Counted from the first letter of the stretch, positions 1 to 7,468 are shown. The stretch is DNA of 24,313 bases from 630D-37 sp037447295 (GCA_037447295.1 JBBIGZ010000044.1:1-24313), one strand, 5' to 3'. The notes: a model not told the origin generated them from the letters alone. A program made the numbers and translations.

Positions 1-63
1 GGTGTAAGGACCAAAATGGGCGTCCACCCGTGCACCGCCGGGAAAGTCAATGATCATCTCCAT
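1..63 (-). CDS. OsmC-family protein, N-terminal fragment
   Basis: The minus strand reads 21 codons from ATG (61-63) to the window edge. The peptide starts MEMIIDFPGGARVDAHFGPY, which matches the N-terminus of OsmC-like peroxiredoxin-related proteins (a short beta strand followed by the PGGxRVDAxFG turn). A good Shine-Dalgarno sequence (GGAGGT on the minus strand, plus-strand 72-77) lies 8 nt before the ATG and supports this start. OsmC proteins usually reduce organic hydroperoxides with two cysteines, but those cysteines would lie outside the window, so neither catalytic activity nor subfamily (OsmC, Ohr or YhfA-like) can be judged. The gene is divergent from glgP across about 340 nt. Confidence 0.7.
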   Translation of the reverse strand, partial: MEMIIDFPGGARVDAHFGPYT

Positions 64-93
64 AGGTTAAGACCTCCAGAAAGGTTTGGTGTG

Positions 94-147
94 TCACATT
101 TCCTTTGGATGGTGTTCGGTAAAAAAGGTTGCATCTTGAGATTTCAC
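94..147 (-). CDS. possible 17-codon leader ORF upstream of the OsmC gene
   Basis: On the minus strand a strong Shine-Dalgarno sequence (AAAGGAG, plus-strand 156-162) lies 8 nt before a GTG codon. The frame runs VKSQDATFFTEHHPKEM and then stops at TGA, about 30 nt before the OsmC ATG. No similarity is recognised. It could be a leader peptide, the stub of a decayed gene, or a chance ORF. The only support is the ribosome-binding site and its position. Confidence 0.2.
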   Translation of the reverse strand: MKSQDATFFTEHHPKEM

Positions 148-267
148 TGCAGAAACTCCTTTACAAACGGACACGCCGTCCAAGCATTTCAAATTTTGAG
201 ACCCAAATATCTTTATCGTGAGCCATTGTGGTCAAAAACAGTTTTGGTCATAGAACGTTTATATTTT

Positions 268-294
268 TCCGTGTCATCCGTATTTGCCCGTGTC
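268..294 (+). repeat. TCCGTGT-type degenerate repeat, copy A
   Basis: This segment has the form TCCGTGT-(2 nt)-TCCGTA-(5 nt)-CCGTGTC. A second copy of the form TCCGTGT-(3 nt)-TCCGTA-(4 nt)-CCGTGTC lies on the minus strand at 13338-13364. Each copy is itself a set of CCGT(G/A) units. Both copies sit in intergenic regions upstream of genes. The function is unknown. Confidence 0.45.
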
Positions 295-390
295 CTATTG
301 AATCGAGCCTGTGCGGCAGACATGGTTTTTGTAGGAATCTTGAAAAGCCTGGATGAGCAGAAACGGTCATGCGAAACTTGAAGCCATTTG

Positions 391-399
391 TGGTATATT
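391..399 (+). promoter_or_regulatory. extended -10 promoter of glgP
   Basis: The sequence TG-G-TATATT places an extended -10 element 7 nt before the glgP ATG (407). No -35 box is recognisable at 16-18 nt. A normal start 6-7 nt after the -10 would put the first transcribed base at or next to the ATG. There is no Shine-Dalgarno sequence, so a leaderless transcript fits. Confidence 0.45.
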
Positions 400-406
400 A
401 ATCGCC

Positions 407-2557
407 ATGCCCGTACATTTCCTTACCCGCATACCTAATGGATTTGATTTACCCCGCCGGATTGAACGGTTGGGAGAATTGGCTTACAACCTGTGGTGGA
501 CTTGGAACCCGGAGGCCGAGCACCTCTTTCGGGATCTCGATAACGAGCTGTGGGAACGCATCGGTCACAATCCGCTCCGATTGTTGCGTTTGGCCGAACG
601 GGCCACGCTGAACGCCGCTGCGTTGCGCCCTGCTTACCTGGCCCGTTATGAGAGCGTCTTCAAAGCTTTCGATGCTTATCTGCATCCCTCTCAAACCTGG
701 GCCGAGCGCCAAGGGCTTCAAGATCATCTGATCGCATATTTTTCGATGGAATACGGCTTGCACGAGATGTTGCCGATCTATTCCGGCGGTCTGGGCGTGC
801 TGGCCGGGGATCACATTAAAGAGGCCTCCGATCTTGGGTTGAATCTGGTCGCGGTAGGCTTCCTGTATTCGGAAGGCTATTTCACTCAACGCATCAGCGA
901 AGATGGCTGGCAAGAAGCGATCAACCAGCCGCTGGATGTAACCTCCCTGCCGTTGCTGCCAGTTTTGGATGAAAACGGTCAGCCGCGCAAGGTGTGCGTC
1001 GAATTCCCCGATCGCCAGGTGTGGCTAAGATTGTGGGAGGTCCGGGTTGGACGCGTGCCGCTCTACTTGCTGGATGCTAACCTGGAGATCAATCGCCCAG
1101 AAGATCGCATTCTGACCGCTCGATTGTATTGGTCGGATCTGGAACGGCGGGTGATGCAGGAAGTGCTCTTGGGGATCGGTGGAGTACGTGCCCTGCGAAT
1201 GCTGGGTCACAAGCCCTCCACCTGGCATATGAACGAGGGACATGCCGCCTTTCTGACGTTGGAATGCATTCGCGAGAAAGTCGCCGAAGGACTCTCGTTT
1301 GAAGAAGCGGCAGCGCAGGTGCGCGCAGCGAACGTTTTCACCACCCACACCCCCGTCCCGGCCGGAAACGATGAGTTTCCGCTTTGGTTGATTGAAAAGT
1401 ACCTGGCGCACTTCTGGCCTGCTTTAGGCTTAAGTCGTGATCAATTCATGGACCTTGCGCGTCATCAGCAACCCTGGGGCGAATCCTTTAGTATGGGGAT
1501 TCTGGCGCTGCGTTTTTCGGAAAGGCGGAATGCCGTTTCCGAACTACACGGACGCGTGGCGCGGCGCATGTGGCATTTCCTTTGGCCGGAACTTCGGGAA
1601 GAAGACGTGCCGATCACTTATGTGACCAACGGCGTGCACGTCGCCACTTGGATGGGACGGCGATTACGCCTTCTCCTGGATGAAGTGCTAGGGGAAGAGT
1701 GGATGGAATCCCTTGACGATCCGGCCCTATGGGAGAAACTGGATGCGTTGCCTTCCCAGCACCTTTGGGAAGTGCGCCTGCACCTTAAGCGTCGCCTGGT
1801 CTTCTACCTGCGGGAGCGTGTGCGGGAGCGATGGCGGGCCGGTGGCTTCCACCCGGTTCAGGTGATCGCCTCGGGCGTGCTGCTCAACCCCTATGCCCTG
1901 ACCATCGGGTTTGCCCGTCGCTTTGCTACCTATAAGCGCGCCAACCTGCTTTTCCAAGATGTCGAGCGATTGCTACATTTGATCAACCGCCCCAACATGC
2001 CGGTACAGATCATCTTTGCCGGCAAAGCCCATCCGGCCGATGAACCCGGCAAGCAACTCATTCAGCAAATTTATCGCCAGGTCAAACGTGCCGAAACGGC
2101 AGGGCGGCTGGTCTTTTTGGAGGATTACGATATCAATCTGGCGCGTTACCTGGTGCAGGGTGTGGATCTTTGGTTGAATACGCCGCGCCGTCCGATGGAA
2201 GCCAGCGGCACTTCGGGCATGAAAGCGGCGCTCAACGGCGTGCTCAATTGTTCGGTGCTCGATGGCTGGTGGCGTGAGGCCTATAACGGACGCAATGGCT
2301 GGGCGATCGGTGACGATCGTGACTATGATTCCCCGGAAGCCCAGGATGCCGCCGACGCGCAAAGTCTCTATGCCCTCTTAGAGAATGAGATCATCCCTCT
2401 CTATTACGAGCGCGATGGGCGCGATATTCCGCAGGAGTGGCTCGAACGGGTGAAGGAATCCATGCGCTCGATCATCCCAACTTTCAACACACGACGCATG
2501 CTCAAAGAGTACCTGAGCCATCTGTATTTGCCGGCAGAAGCACAAAGCCAATCTTGA
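407..2557 (+). CDS. glgP: alpha-glucan (glycogen/maltodextrin) phosphorylase, GT35
   Basis: The 716-residue enzyme splits alpha-1,4-glucan with phosphate to give glucose-1-phosphate, the first step in using stored glycogen in the cytoplasm. It is the shorter 'alpha-glucan phosphorylase' type found in thermophiles and archaea. The N-terminal module begins with RIERLGELAYNLWWTWNP (about residues 18-35). The substrate-binding stretch AYFSMEYGLHEMLPIYSGGL is at 110-129, TTHTPVPAGND lies mid-protein, and the PLP site GTSGMKAALNG contains Lys606. The reading frame is open back to 353, but ATG 407 is preferred because family members begin at this point (MPVHFLTRIPNGF) and a -10 box lies just upstream, inside the longer frame. 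No other glycogen genes are nearby. A terminator follows at 2584-2621. Confidence 0.92.
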   Translation: MPVHFLTRIPNGFDLPRRIERLGELAYNLWWTWNPEAEHLFRDLDNELWERIGHNPLRLLRLAERATLNAAALRPAYLARYESVFKAFDAYLHPSQTWAERQGLQDHLIAYFSMEYGLHEMLPIYSGGLGVLAGDHIKEASDLGLNLVAVGFLYSEGYFTQRISEDGWQEAINQPLDVTSLPLLPVLDENGQPRKVCVEFPDRQVWLRLWEVRVGRVPLYLLDANLEINRPEDRILTARLYWSDLERRVMQEVLLGIGGVRALRMLGHKPSTWHMNEGHAAFLTLECIREKVAEGLSFEEAAAQVRAANVFTTHTPVPAGNDEFPLWLIEKYLAHFWPALGLSRDQFMDLARHQQPWGESFSMGILALRFSERRNAVSELHGRVARRMWHFLWPELREEDVPITYVTNGVHVATWMGRRLRLLLDEVLGEEWMESLDDPALWEKLDALPSQHLWEVRLHLKRRLVFYLRERVRERWRAGGFHPVQVIASGVLLNPYALTIGFARRFATYKRANLLFQDVERLLHLINRPNMPVQIIFAGKAHPADEPGKQLIQQIYRQVKRAETAGRLVFLEDYDINLARYLVQGVDLWLNTPRRPMEASGTSGMKAALNGVLNCSVLDGWWREAYNGRNGWAIGDDRDYDSPEAQDAADAQSLYALLENEIIPLYYERDGRDIPQEWLERVKESMRSIIPTFNTRRMLKEYLSHLYLPAEAQSQS

Positions 2558-2583
2558 GTACACCTGCTCTCGATATGTACAAA

Positions 2584-2621
2584 AAAGAGACACGGGAAGA
2601 TTCCTGTGTCTCTTTGCTTTT
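2584..2621. terminator. bidirectional intrinsic terminator between glgP and the aminopeptidase
   Basis: A 15-bp stem (left arm 2584-2598, right arm 2601-2615, one G/T mismatch) is flanked by A6 on the left and GCTTTT on the right. Read on the plus strand it ends with CTTT-GC-TTTT after glgP. Read on the minus strand it ends with a run of six T after the aminopeptidase. It should therefore serve both convergent genes. Confidence 0.85.
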
Positions 2622-2638
2622 GGATATGTATAGATGCT

Positions 2639-3748
2639 TTATTTATCGAACACGAATTCGCCGTTCTTATAGAACAGTTCTCCATCCACCAGGATTTCGG
2701 AATCGGTGCGCATATCGCAGATCATATCCCAATGGATGGCGGATTTATTGCGTGAGCCGGTTTCGGGATAGCCGGCTCCAAGCGCCATATGGAAGGAACC
2801 GCCGATTTTTTCATCGAAGAGGATCTGACCGGTGAAGCGGTTGATCTCGAAATTCGTACCAATAGCGAATTCGCCCAGGTAGCGTGCTCCGCTATCCGTT
2901 TCTAGCATGCGAAGCAGGAAATCCTGATTCTTTTCGGCGCGGGCCTGGGTGACACGACCGTTGGAGAAGGTGAGCTCCGCTCCCTCAACCGCTACGCCGT
3001 TGTAAATCGCCGGGTAGGTAAAGCGCACCCAACCGTTGACGGAGTCCTCCACCGGTCCTGTGTAGATCTCTCCATCAGGCATGTTGTACACGCCCACAGA
3101 GTTCATAAAGCGCCTTCCACGGATGGAAAGCGTAAGGTCCACATTCGGACCGCGGAGCACCACCTGGCTTTTGCCCATCAGCCAATCAATGGCTTTCTGC
3201 TGGCGGGCTTCCAGGTTGCGCCAATAGGCGATCGGGTCTGGATCATCTGCATGGCAGGCACGGAAAACGAAATCGGTATATTCGCTTAGGCTCATGCCGG
3301 CATCCTGGGCATAGGCTTCGGTCGGGAAAAGCGTAGTTACCCATTTGAACGAACCTTCTGCCCCCCGTCGCATTTGGACCTCAGTGATGACCCCTAGCGC
3401 TTTTTGCCGCCGTTGCAGGCGCGAGGGATCAATGCCGCTCAATCCGCGCGTATTGGTAGATGAGTGGATGCGAATTCGCCCTTCGAATTGCTCATAGGCG
3501 AGCAACCGAAAGGTTGGGACGAAATCGAGTTGTTCATCGTTGCCATAGCGATGAAGTAAATACTCTTGCTCTGGGAAGGAAAGCTCCACATGGGGATGCC
3601 CTCCTTTTTTGAGGATCTGCTGATAGAGTTCCCGAATCAGGGGAATGGCTGCGGTGGTGCCCTCGATCAGGATGCGATCCCCTGATTTAACCCTTGCCGA
3701 ATGCTCGACCAGAACTTTTGCCAGACGTTGCACGCGAATGTCGCTCAT
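2639..3748 (-). CDS. M29-family metallo-aminopeptidase (AmpS-like)
   Basis: The 369-residue protein matches thermophilic M29 aminopeptidases, cytoplasmic dimers that release N-terminal amino acids and use two metal ions. The family's six metal-centre/active-site residues are present in order: Glu227 (in PDGE), Glu293 (LGEFAIG), His320 and Tyr327 (FHMALGAGYPE), and His339/Asp341 (IHWDM). The 7-residue His-Tyr spacing and the HxD pair fit the family. The length is slightly below the usual 400-415 residues. The ATG is preceded at 8 nt by TTGGAG as ribosome-binding site and by an extended -10 promoter (3781-3789), so the gene appears to be transcribed alone, ending at the shared terminator. The exact peptide preference cannot be read from sequence. 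Confidence 0.9.
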   Translation of the reverse strand: MSDIRVQRLAKVLVEHSARVKSGDRILIEGTTAAIPLIRELYQQILKKGGHPHVELSFPEQEYLLHRYGNDEQLDFVPTFRLLAYEQFEGRIRIHSSTNTRGLSGIDPSRLQRRQKALGVITEVQMRRGAEGSFKWVTTLFPTEAYAQDAGMSLSEYTDFVFRACHADDPDPIAYWRNLEARQQKAIDWLMGKSQVVLRGPNVDLTLSIRGRRFMNSVGVYNMPDGEIYTGPVEDSVNGWVRFTYPAIYNGVAVEGAELTFSNGRVTQARAEKNQDFLLRMLETDSGARYLGEFAIGTNFEINRFTGQILFDEKIGGSFHMALGAGYPETGSRNKSAIHWDMICDMRTDSEILVDGELFYKNGEFVFDK

Positions 3749-3780
3749 AGCGTATGCTCCAAAGGGAAGGTTGTTCTTAA

Positions 3781-3789
3781 ATTATATCA
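3781..3789 (-). promoter_or_regulatory. extended -10 promoter of the aminopeptidase
   Basis: The minus strand reads TG-A-TATAAT. The predicted transcription start near 3774 gives a leader of about 26 nt that contains the TTGGAG ribosome-binding site. No good -35 is visible. The promoter lies just after the stop codon of the preceding lipoprotein gene. Confidence 0.5.
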
Positions 3790-3801
3790 CTCCAAGGATT
3801 C

Positions 3802-4365
3802 TCATGGGGTAGGAGTAGATGCAGGCGCCGGCAAGACCTCGATCACCAAGTAGAGCACATCGCCGAAAGGCTGTCCCTGAGCATTGAAGGCGTGCCACTC
3901 GGTGCGGTGTTCACCGGGTTCCTGCGGCGCAGTGAAGAGAATGCGCAAGATCGCCTGCGCACCCGGCACGGCCGGATAAAGCGGTTGCTGTTCGTCAGCG
4001 CCCCAGGCAGAGCCGGCCGTCAATCGCAGGGTATATCCTTTTCCCCATGGGCAGGTACCGTTGTTTTCCACGCGCCATTGTTTATCAATCACCTGGCCGG
4101 CAATCACCTGGACTTTTTCACCGGGGAATGTCACATCTTCCAGATAGCGCAGGTTATCCTGGCAGGGCGTAGGAGAAGGGATAGGGGTAGGCGTGCGGGT
4201 TGGAATAGCACGCGTGGGAGGCAGGGTGGGAGTTGGGGAAGGGGTTGGGCTGGGGAGCTGGAGCGGAGCGTGGAAAAGGGTGGGCGTTGGTGAGCCCGGC
4301 AAGGGTGCACAGCCCACCATTACGACCACCCAGAAGAGCAACAAGCGGCGAAGGTGCTGGAGCAC
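3802..4365 (-). CDS. lipoprotein with Pro/Thr linker and NBR1-type Ig-like domain
   Basis: The 187-residue protein has a lipoprotein signal: basic start, hydrophobic stretch and lipobox VMVGC with Cys19. A Pro/Thr/Ser linker (about residues 24-67) follows, then one Ig-like domain (about 70-178). The domain shows the NBR1/FW pattern NNGTCPWGKGYTLRL, a PGA strand, PGEHRTEWHA and FGDVLYLVIEVL. In bacteria such domains are found in surface proteins and probably bind other proteins or carbohydrate; the ligand here is unknown. The start codon is GTG (4363-4365), 3 nt after the recA stop, with no clear Shine-Dalgarno, so translation is probably coupled to recA. It ends in a second short TPTP tail. 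Confidence 0.8.
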   Translation of the reverse strand: MLQHLRRLLLFWVVVMVGCAPLPGSPTPTLFHAPLQLPSPTPSPTPTLPPTRAIPTRTPTPIPSPTPCQDNLRYLEDVTFPGEKVQVIAGQVIDKQWRVENNGTCPWGKGYTLRLTAGSAWGADEQQPLYPAVPGAQAILRILFTAPQEPGEHRTEWHAFNAQGQPFGDVLYLVIEVLPAPASTPTP

Positions 4366-4368
4366 GTT

Positions 4369-5463
4369 TTACAGTTCTTCTAAGCCTTCGTCATCGGCGC
4401 TGGCAAGGGGCACTGTGATCTCCCCGCCCAATGCCTTTTCACGGATGATGGCTTCGATCGCCGCCATCAGATCCGGGTTCTGGCGCAGGTATTCTTTGGC
4501 GTTTTCTCGACCCTGTCCGAGGCGAATATCACCATAAGAGAAGAAGGCACCGCGCTTTTCGATAATGCCGAGCTGCGTAGCCAAATCGAGCACATCGCCG
4601 GCTTTGGAGATGCCTTCGTTGTACATAATGTCGAATTCAGCCGTCTTGAACGGCGGCGCCACCTTGTTTTTGACCACGCGCACGCGGGTACGATTGCCGA
4701 TAATTTCGGCGCCCAACTTGATCGCCTGCACGCGGCGCACATCCAAACGCACCGAAGCGTAGAACTTCAGCGCCTGGCCGCCGGTGGTCGTTTCGGGGTT
4801 GCCGAACATGACCCCAATCTTCTGGCGCAGCTGGTTGGTGAAGATGACGGCCGTCTTGGTCTGGCTGATGGCGCCGGAAAGTTTGCGCAGCGCTTGCGAC
4901 ATGAGCCGCGCCTGGATACCCATGGTAGGATCGCCCATATCGCCTTCGATCTCGGCACGCGGCACCAGCGCGGCGACCGAGTCAACGACCACGACGTCCA
5001 CCGCCCCAGAGCGCACCAACGTTTCGGCGATCTCCAGTGCCTGTTCGCCGGTATCCGGCTGCGAGATAAGCAGGTTCTCAATATCCACTCCACAGCGGGC
5101 GGCATAGGATGGGTCTAGGGCATGTTCCATATCAATGTAAGCGGCTACCCCTCCCATGCGCTGGGCCTCGGCAACAATATGCTGACAAAGCGTCGTCTTT
5201 CCGGAAGATTCAGGTCCAAAGATCTCGGTAATCCGTCCACGAGGAATGCCACCGACTCCAAGGGCAATATCAAGGGAGAGCGAACCGGTAGGGATCACTT
5301 CGGTATGCATGCTATGGGCCTCTCCCAGGCGCATGATCGCTCCATCACCGTATCGTTTGGTAATATCGCTCAGCGCTTTTTCCAAGACAGCGCGCCGTGC
5401 TTCGTCTATGGAGGGACGGTTGGGTTGTGAGAAAAGATCAGAAGAAGATGATTTGCGGGGCAT
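4369..5463 (-). CDS. recA: recombinase RecA
   Basis: The 364-residue RecA forms ATP-dependent filaments on single-stranded DNA, promotes strand exchange and triggers LexA self-cleavage. Walker A GPESSGKT is at 83-90, the Walker B strand VVVVD at 157-161, Glu113 in DMEHALD is the likely catalytic glutamate, and DNA-binding loop L2 (NQLRQKIGVMFGNPETTTGG) is at 210-229. The C-terminus ends in a short acidic tail. The ATG is supported by AGGAG 6 nt upstream and by a sigma70-type promoter with an overlapping LexA-like box (5502-5529). The gene downstream, 3 nt away, is a lipoprotein instead of the common recX or cinA neighbour. Confidence 0.97.
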   Translation of the reverse strand: MPRKSSSSDLFSQPNRPSIDEARRAVLEKALSDITKRYGDGAIMRLGEAHSMHTEVIPTGSLSLDIALGVGGIPRGRITEIFGPESSGKTTLCQHIVAEAQRMGGVAAYIDMEHALDPSYAARCGVDIENLLISQPDTGEQALEIAETLVRSGAVDVVVVDSVAALVPRAEIEGDMGDPTMGIQARLMSQALRKLSGAISQTKTAVIFTNQLRQKIGVMFGNPETTTGGQALKFYASVRLDVRRVQAIKLGAEIIGNRTRVRVVKNKVAPPFKTAEFDIMYNEGISKAGDVLDLATQLGIIEKRGAFFSYGDIRLGQGRENAKEYLRQNPDLMAAIEAIIREKALGGEITVPLASADDEGLEEL

Positions 5464-5501
5464 GCGAAACTCCTATGGTCCAAGCATCTCTTACGTTCCA
5501 G

Positions 5502-5529
5502 AGTATAGCACAAATGTTCAAGAAGTCAA
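5502..5529 (-). promoter_or_regulatory. recA promoter with LexA-like operator
   Basis: On the minus strand, -35 TTGACT (5524-5529) and -10 TATACT (5502-5507) are separated by 16 nt. Within the spacer, GAAC-ATTT-GTGC (5508-5519) matches 7 of the 8 fixed bases of the GAAC-N4-GTTC operator bound by Gram-positive-type LexA. A repressor bound there would cover the promoter, as expected for an SOS-controlled recA. The predicted leader is about 32 nt and includes AGGAG. Confidence 0.6.
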
Positions 5530-5545
5530 GCATTTTAATCTAAAA

Positions 5546-7324
5546 TCAAGGGGGTTTCGTCGGCTGAGGGGTGCGCGTAGGAGTAGAGGTGAAGCGGGGA
5601 GTGGGGCTCGGTGTGGGAGTGCGCAACCGGTTCAGATGCTCTTGAGCCGTGCGAAGGATTTCTTCTCCGACCACATCCTTGTAGGTAGTCAACAAGAGAT
5701 TCCAATCGCGAATGGCCGTGCGGAAATCGCCGAGCTTCTCTAAAGAAAAGGCTCGCCAGTAGATTGCTTGGGCTTTTTGCGCGTCGTCTTTTGCAGAGCC
5801 GTAAGCGCGTTCCGATTCCTGATAGGCATTCCCATATTTTCCTTGGGCGAAAAAGGCGCGTGCCAGACCGAGATGCGCCGGATACGAATCGGGAGAGTAA
5901 AGCAGGGCTCGATTTAGGTCGTTGATGGCCGCTTCGGTTTTTTCCAGTTCTAGCCGTGCCAATCCACGGTAGAGATAGGCTTCAACCTGGTTCGAAGCGC
6001 GTTCCAGAAGGAGCGAAAGCGTTTTCTCGCTTTTCTGATATTCTCCGGCCTGATATTGCACCTTGCCCAGCAGCAGCTGAACAGAGAGATCGTTCGGCTG
6101 ATAGGTTAGATAACGTTCTAGGTTGGACATCGCTTGCGCGTACTCCCCCCGGTCGGCGTAAATTTCGCCGAGCAAGGCATAAGCGGGGAGCAGGGTCAGA
6201 TCGCGACGGTTGGCTTCCTCCGCAAAGGTCAATGCCTGTTCCTTTTCGCCTTGCTGCCAGTAGATCTGTGCCCGGAGTAAAGAAACCAGCGGGGAGCCGG
6301 GCAAGGTTTCCTCGGCGCGTTCCAGATCTTTGAGCGCCAGTGCGTATTTCTTTTTTGCTAGGTAGTAACGGGCGCGCTCCAGATAGGCTTCCCCAAAGTT
6401 CGGATCGTATTCCAGGGCTTTGTTGAGCAGGGATTCGATCTCGATCTTCGGATCGATGGCCGGCACCACGCGCGCTTCGCCCAGGTAGGCCGGCGCGAAA
6501 CGGGGTTCGATCTCCAACGCACGCTGATAGGCCTGATAGGCCTCCGTGTACCGGCCTTGGAAGCGATAGGCCTCGCCAATGTAGTAATAGGGATCGGCGG
6601 CTTGCGGCTCCAGCTGGGCTATTTGTCGCATGGCAACGATAAAGGCCTCCCAATCTTGGCGGGCGTAGGCATTGCTCGCCGAACGCTGCAGATCGACGGA
6701 TTGAGGCTGGCGCGGCGTATTCACATAGAGGGGAGTGGGGGTGTAGGTAGCATCCAATAGGGTCCAGAGTGGAGGTGGACCGGCGAGGGTGGGCGTGGCC
6801 GGGATCGCCGTGGCGTTAATGAAGGTAGGGGTTAGGGTATAGGTGGGAGAAGGGCCGGGAGTACGCGTGGGAAACGTGATCGTTCGCTGTGGACGAGAGA
6901 GGAAAAAACCACCGATCGAAAGCCCGATCAGCAACAGGACCAATGCTACCCAGCCTACCAAGCGTCGCACTGGGCGAGCGGCAGCGGCTTTTTCCTGTTC
7001 TTCTTCCTCAGGAACGGCCAATAGCCGCTTTTCCCAGGCGCGCGGACGATTCACCGAAAATGGCGAAACCTCTTCTTCGGCCACCTGAATGCCCAAGAGC
7101 ATGAGACCGCGCCGTGCGGCGGCATTTTGCGGATCGATCTGATAGGCCTTCTCCAAGCAGTAGCGACGCTCTTTCTCGCTTTCCACCGCCGCGCTCAACC
7201 AGACCCAGTAGAGGGCATTCTCCTGATCGGCACGGATCAGGCGGGTAAGGATCTCCCGTGCCTCCCCCTTCTTTCCCATTTGCAAGGCATCAATGGCTTG
7301 TTGAAGAAGCGTTTCCTCGCTCAT
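5546..7324 (-). CDS. membrane-anchored TPR-repeat protein
   Basis: The 592-residue protein has three parts. Residues 1-120 form a short helical-repeat region (probably TPR-like) ending in an acidic and then basic stretch. Residues 121-143 form one transmembrane helix. Residues 220-565 carry a long run of TPR units, for example YYIGEAYRFQGRYTEAYQAY and AYALLGEIYADRGEYAQAM. A Pro/Thr linker (150-205) follows the membrane helix and a second Pro/Thr tail ends the protein. The charge pattern and linker suggest the main TPR array is outside the membrane, where it would scaffold protein contacts; no partner is evident. No Shine-Dalgarno precedes the ATG, but a promoter lies directly upstream. The gene stands alone between recA and the dehydrogenase fusion. 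Confidence 0.8.
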   Translation of the reverse strand: MSEETLLQQAIDALQMGKKGEAREILTRLIRADQENALYWVWLSAAVESEKERRYCLEKAYQIDPQNAAARRGLMLLGIQVAEEEVSPFSVNRPRAWEKRLLAVPEEEEQEKAAAARPVRRLVGWVALVLLLIGLSIGGFFLSRPQRTITFPTRTPGPSPTYTLTPTFINATAIPATPTLAGPPPLWTLLDATYTPTPLYVNTPRQPQSVDLQRSASNAYARQDWEAFIVAMRQIAQLEPQAADPYYYIGEAYRFQGRYTEAYQAYQRALEIEPRFAPAYLGEARVVPAIDPKIEIESLLNKALEYDPNFGEAYLERARYYLAKKKYALALKDLERAEETLPGSPLVSLLRAQIYWQQGEKEQALTFAEEANRRDLTLLPAYALLGEIYADRGEYAQAMSNLERYLTYQPNDLSVQLLLGKVQYQAGEYQKSEKTLSLLLERASNQVEAYLYRGLARLELEKTEAAINDLNRALLYSPDSYPAHLGLARAFFAQGKYGNAYQESERAYGSAKDDAQKAQAIYWRAFSLEKLGDFRTAIRDWNLLLTTYKDVVGEEILRTAQEHLNRLRTPTPSPTPRFTSTPTRTPQPTKPP

Positions 7325-7330
7325 AGGATT

Positions 7331-7359
7331 AGTTTAACACAACCATGAAGGGAGTACAA
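7331..7359 (-). promoter_or_regulatory. promoter abutting the TPR gene start
   Basis: On the minus strand -35 TTGTAC (7354-7359) is 17 nt from TAAACT (7331-7336), which is preceded by TG-T as an extended -10. The -10 ends 6 nt before the ATG (7322-7324), so the predicted first transcribed base is the A of the ATG. No ribosome-binding site fits between them. Confidence 0.5.
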
Positions 7360-7433
7360 GCAAAAACGCAATCGCTATCCACCGATTGGCTCACAAGGAT
7401 AAGCTGTCTACTCAGTTCAGAAGTCCTTTAGGT

Positions 7434-7468
7434 CAGAACAAATTGCTTGGATTGTTCTGCGAATCCAA
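7434..7468 (-). repeat. two overlapping perfect inverted repeats after the dehydrogenase fusion
   Basis: CAGAACAA (7434-7441) pairs perfectly with TTGTTCTG (7452-7459) across a 10-nt loop. TTGGATT (7447-7453) pairs perfectly with AATCCAA (7462-7468) across an 8-nt loop. The two hairpins share bases and exclude each other. They lie 25-59 nt downstream of the stop codon of the SCP2-E1 fusion. There is no T-run after either, so this is not a standard intrinsic terminator. It may be a factor-dependent terminator, an RNA stability element or a protein-binding palindrome. Confidence 0.5.

Larger units (their letters stand above)
64..406. other. divergent intergenic region between the OsmC gene and glgP
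   Basis: This stretch of about 340 nt is AT-richer than the genes around it and contains no convincing full gene. It holds the OsmC Shine-Dalgarno sequence (72-77), the possible 17-codon minus-strand ORF (94-147), one copy of a TCCGTGT-type repeat (268-294) and the extended -10 box of glgP (391-399). The plus-strand reading frame over most of this region has no family resemblance and is probably spurious. Confidence 0.5.

Noticed and set aside
16..381. Plus-strand 121-codon frame at the left edge
   Set aside because: It runs across the OsmC start, the intergenic repeat and the approach to the glgP promoter. It has no similarity and no ribosome-binding site.
353..406. Extension of glgP to an upstream ATG at 353
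   Set aside because: The extra 18 residues have no family match, and the -10 box lies inside them. Family alignment supports the ATG at 407.
4167..4270. GT-rich low-complexity stretches resembling tandem repeats (also around 5560-5625, 6720-6860 and 11900-12180)
   Set aside because: These encode the Pro/Thr-rich linkers of exported proteins on the minus strand and need no separate explanation.
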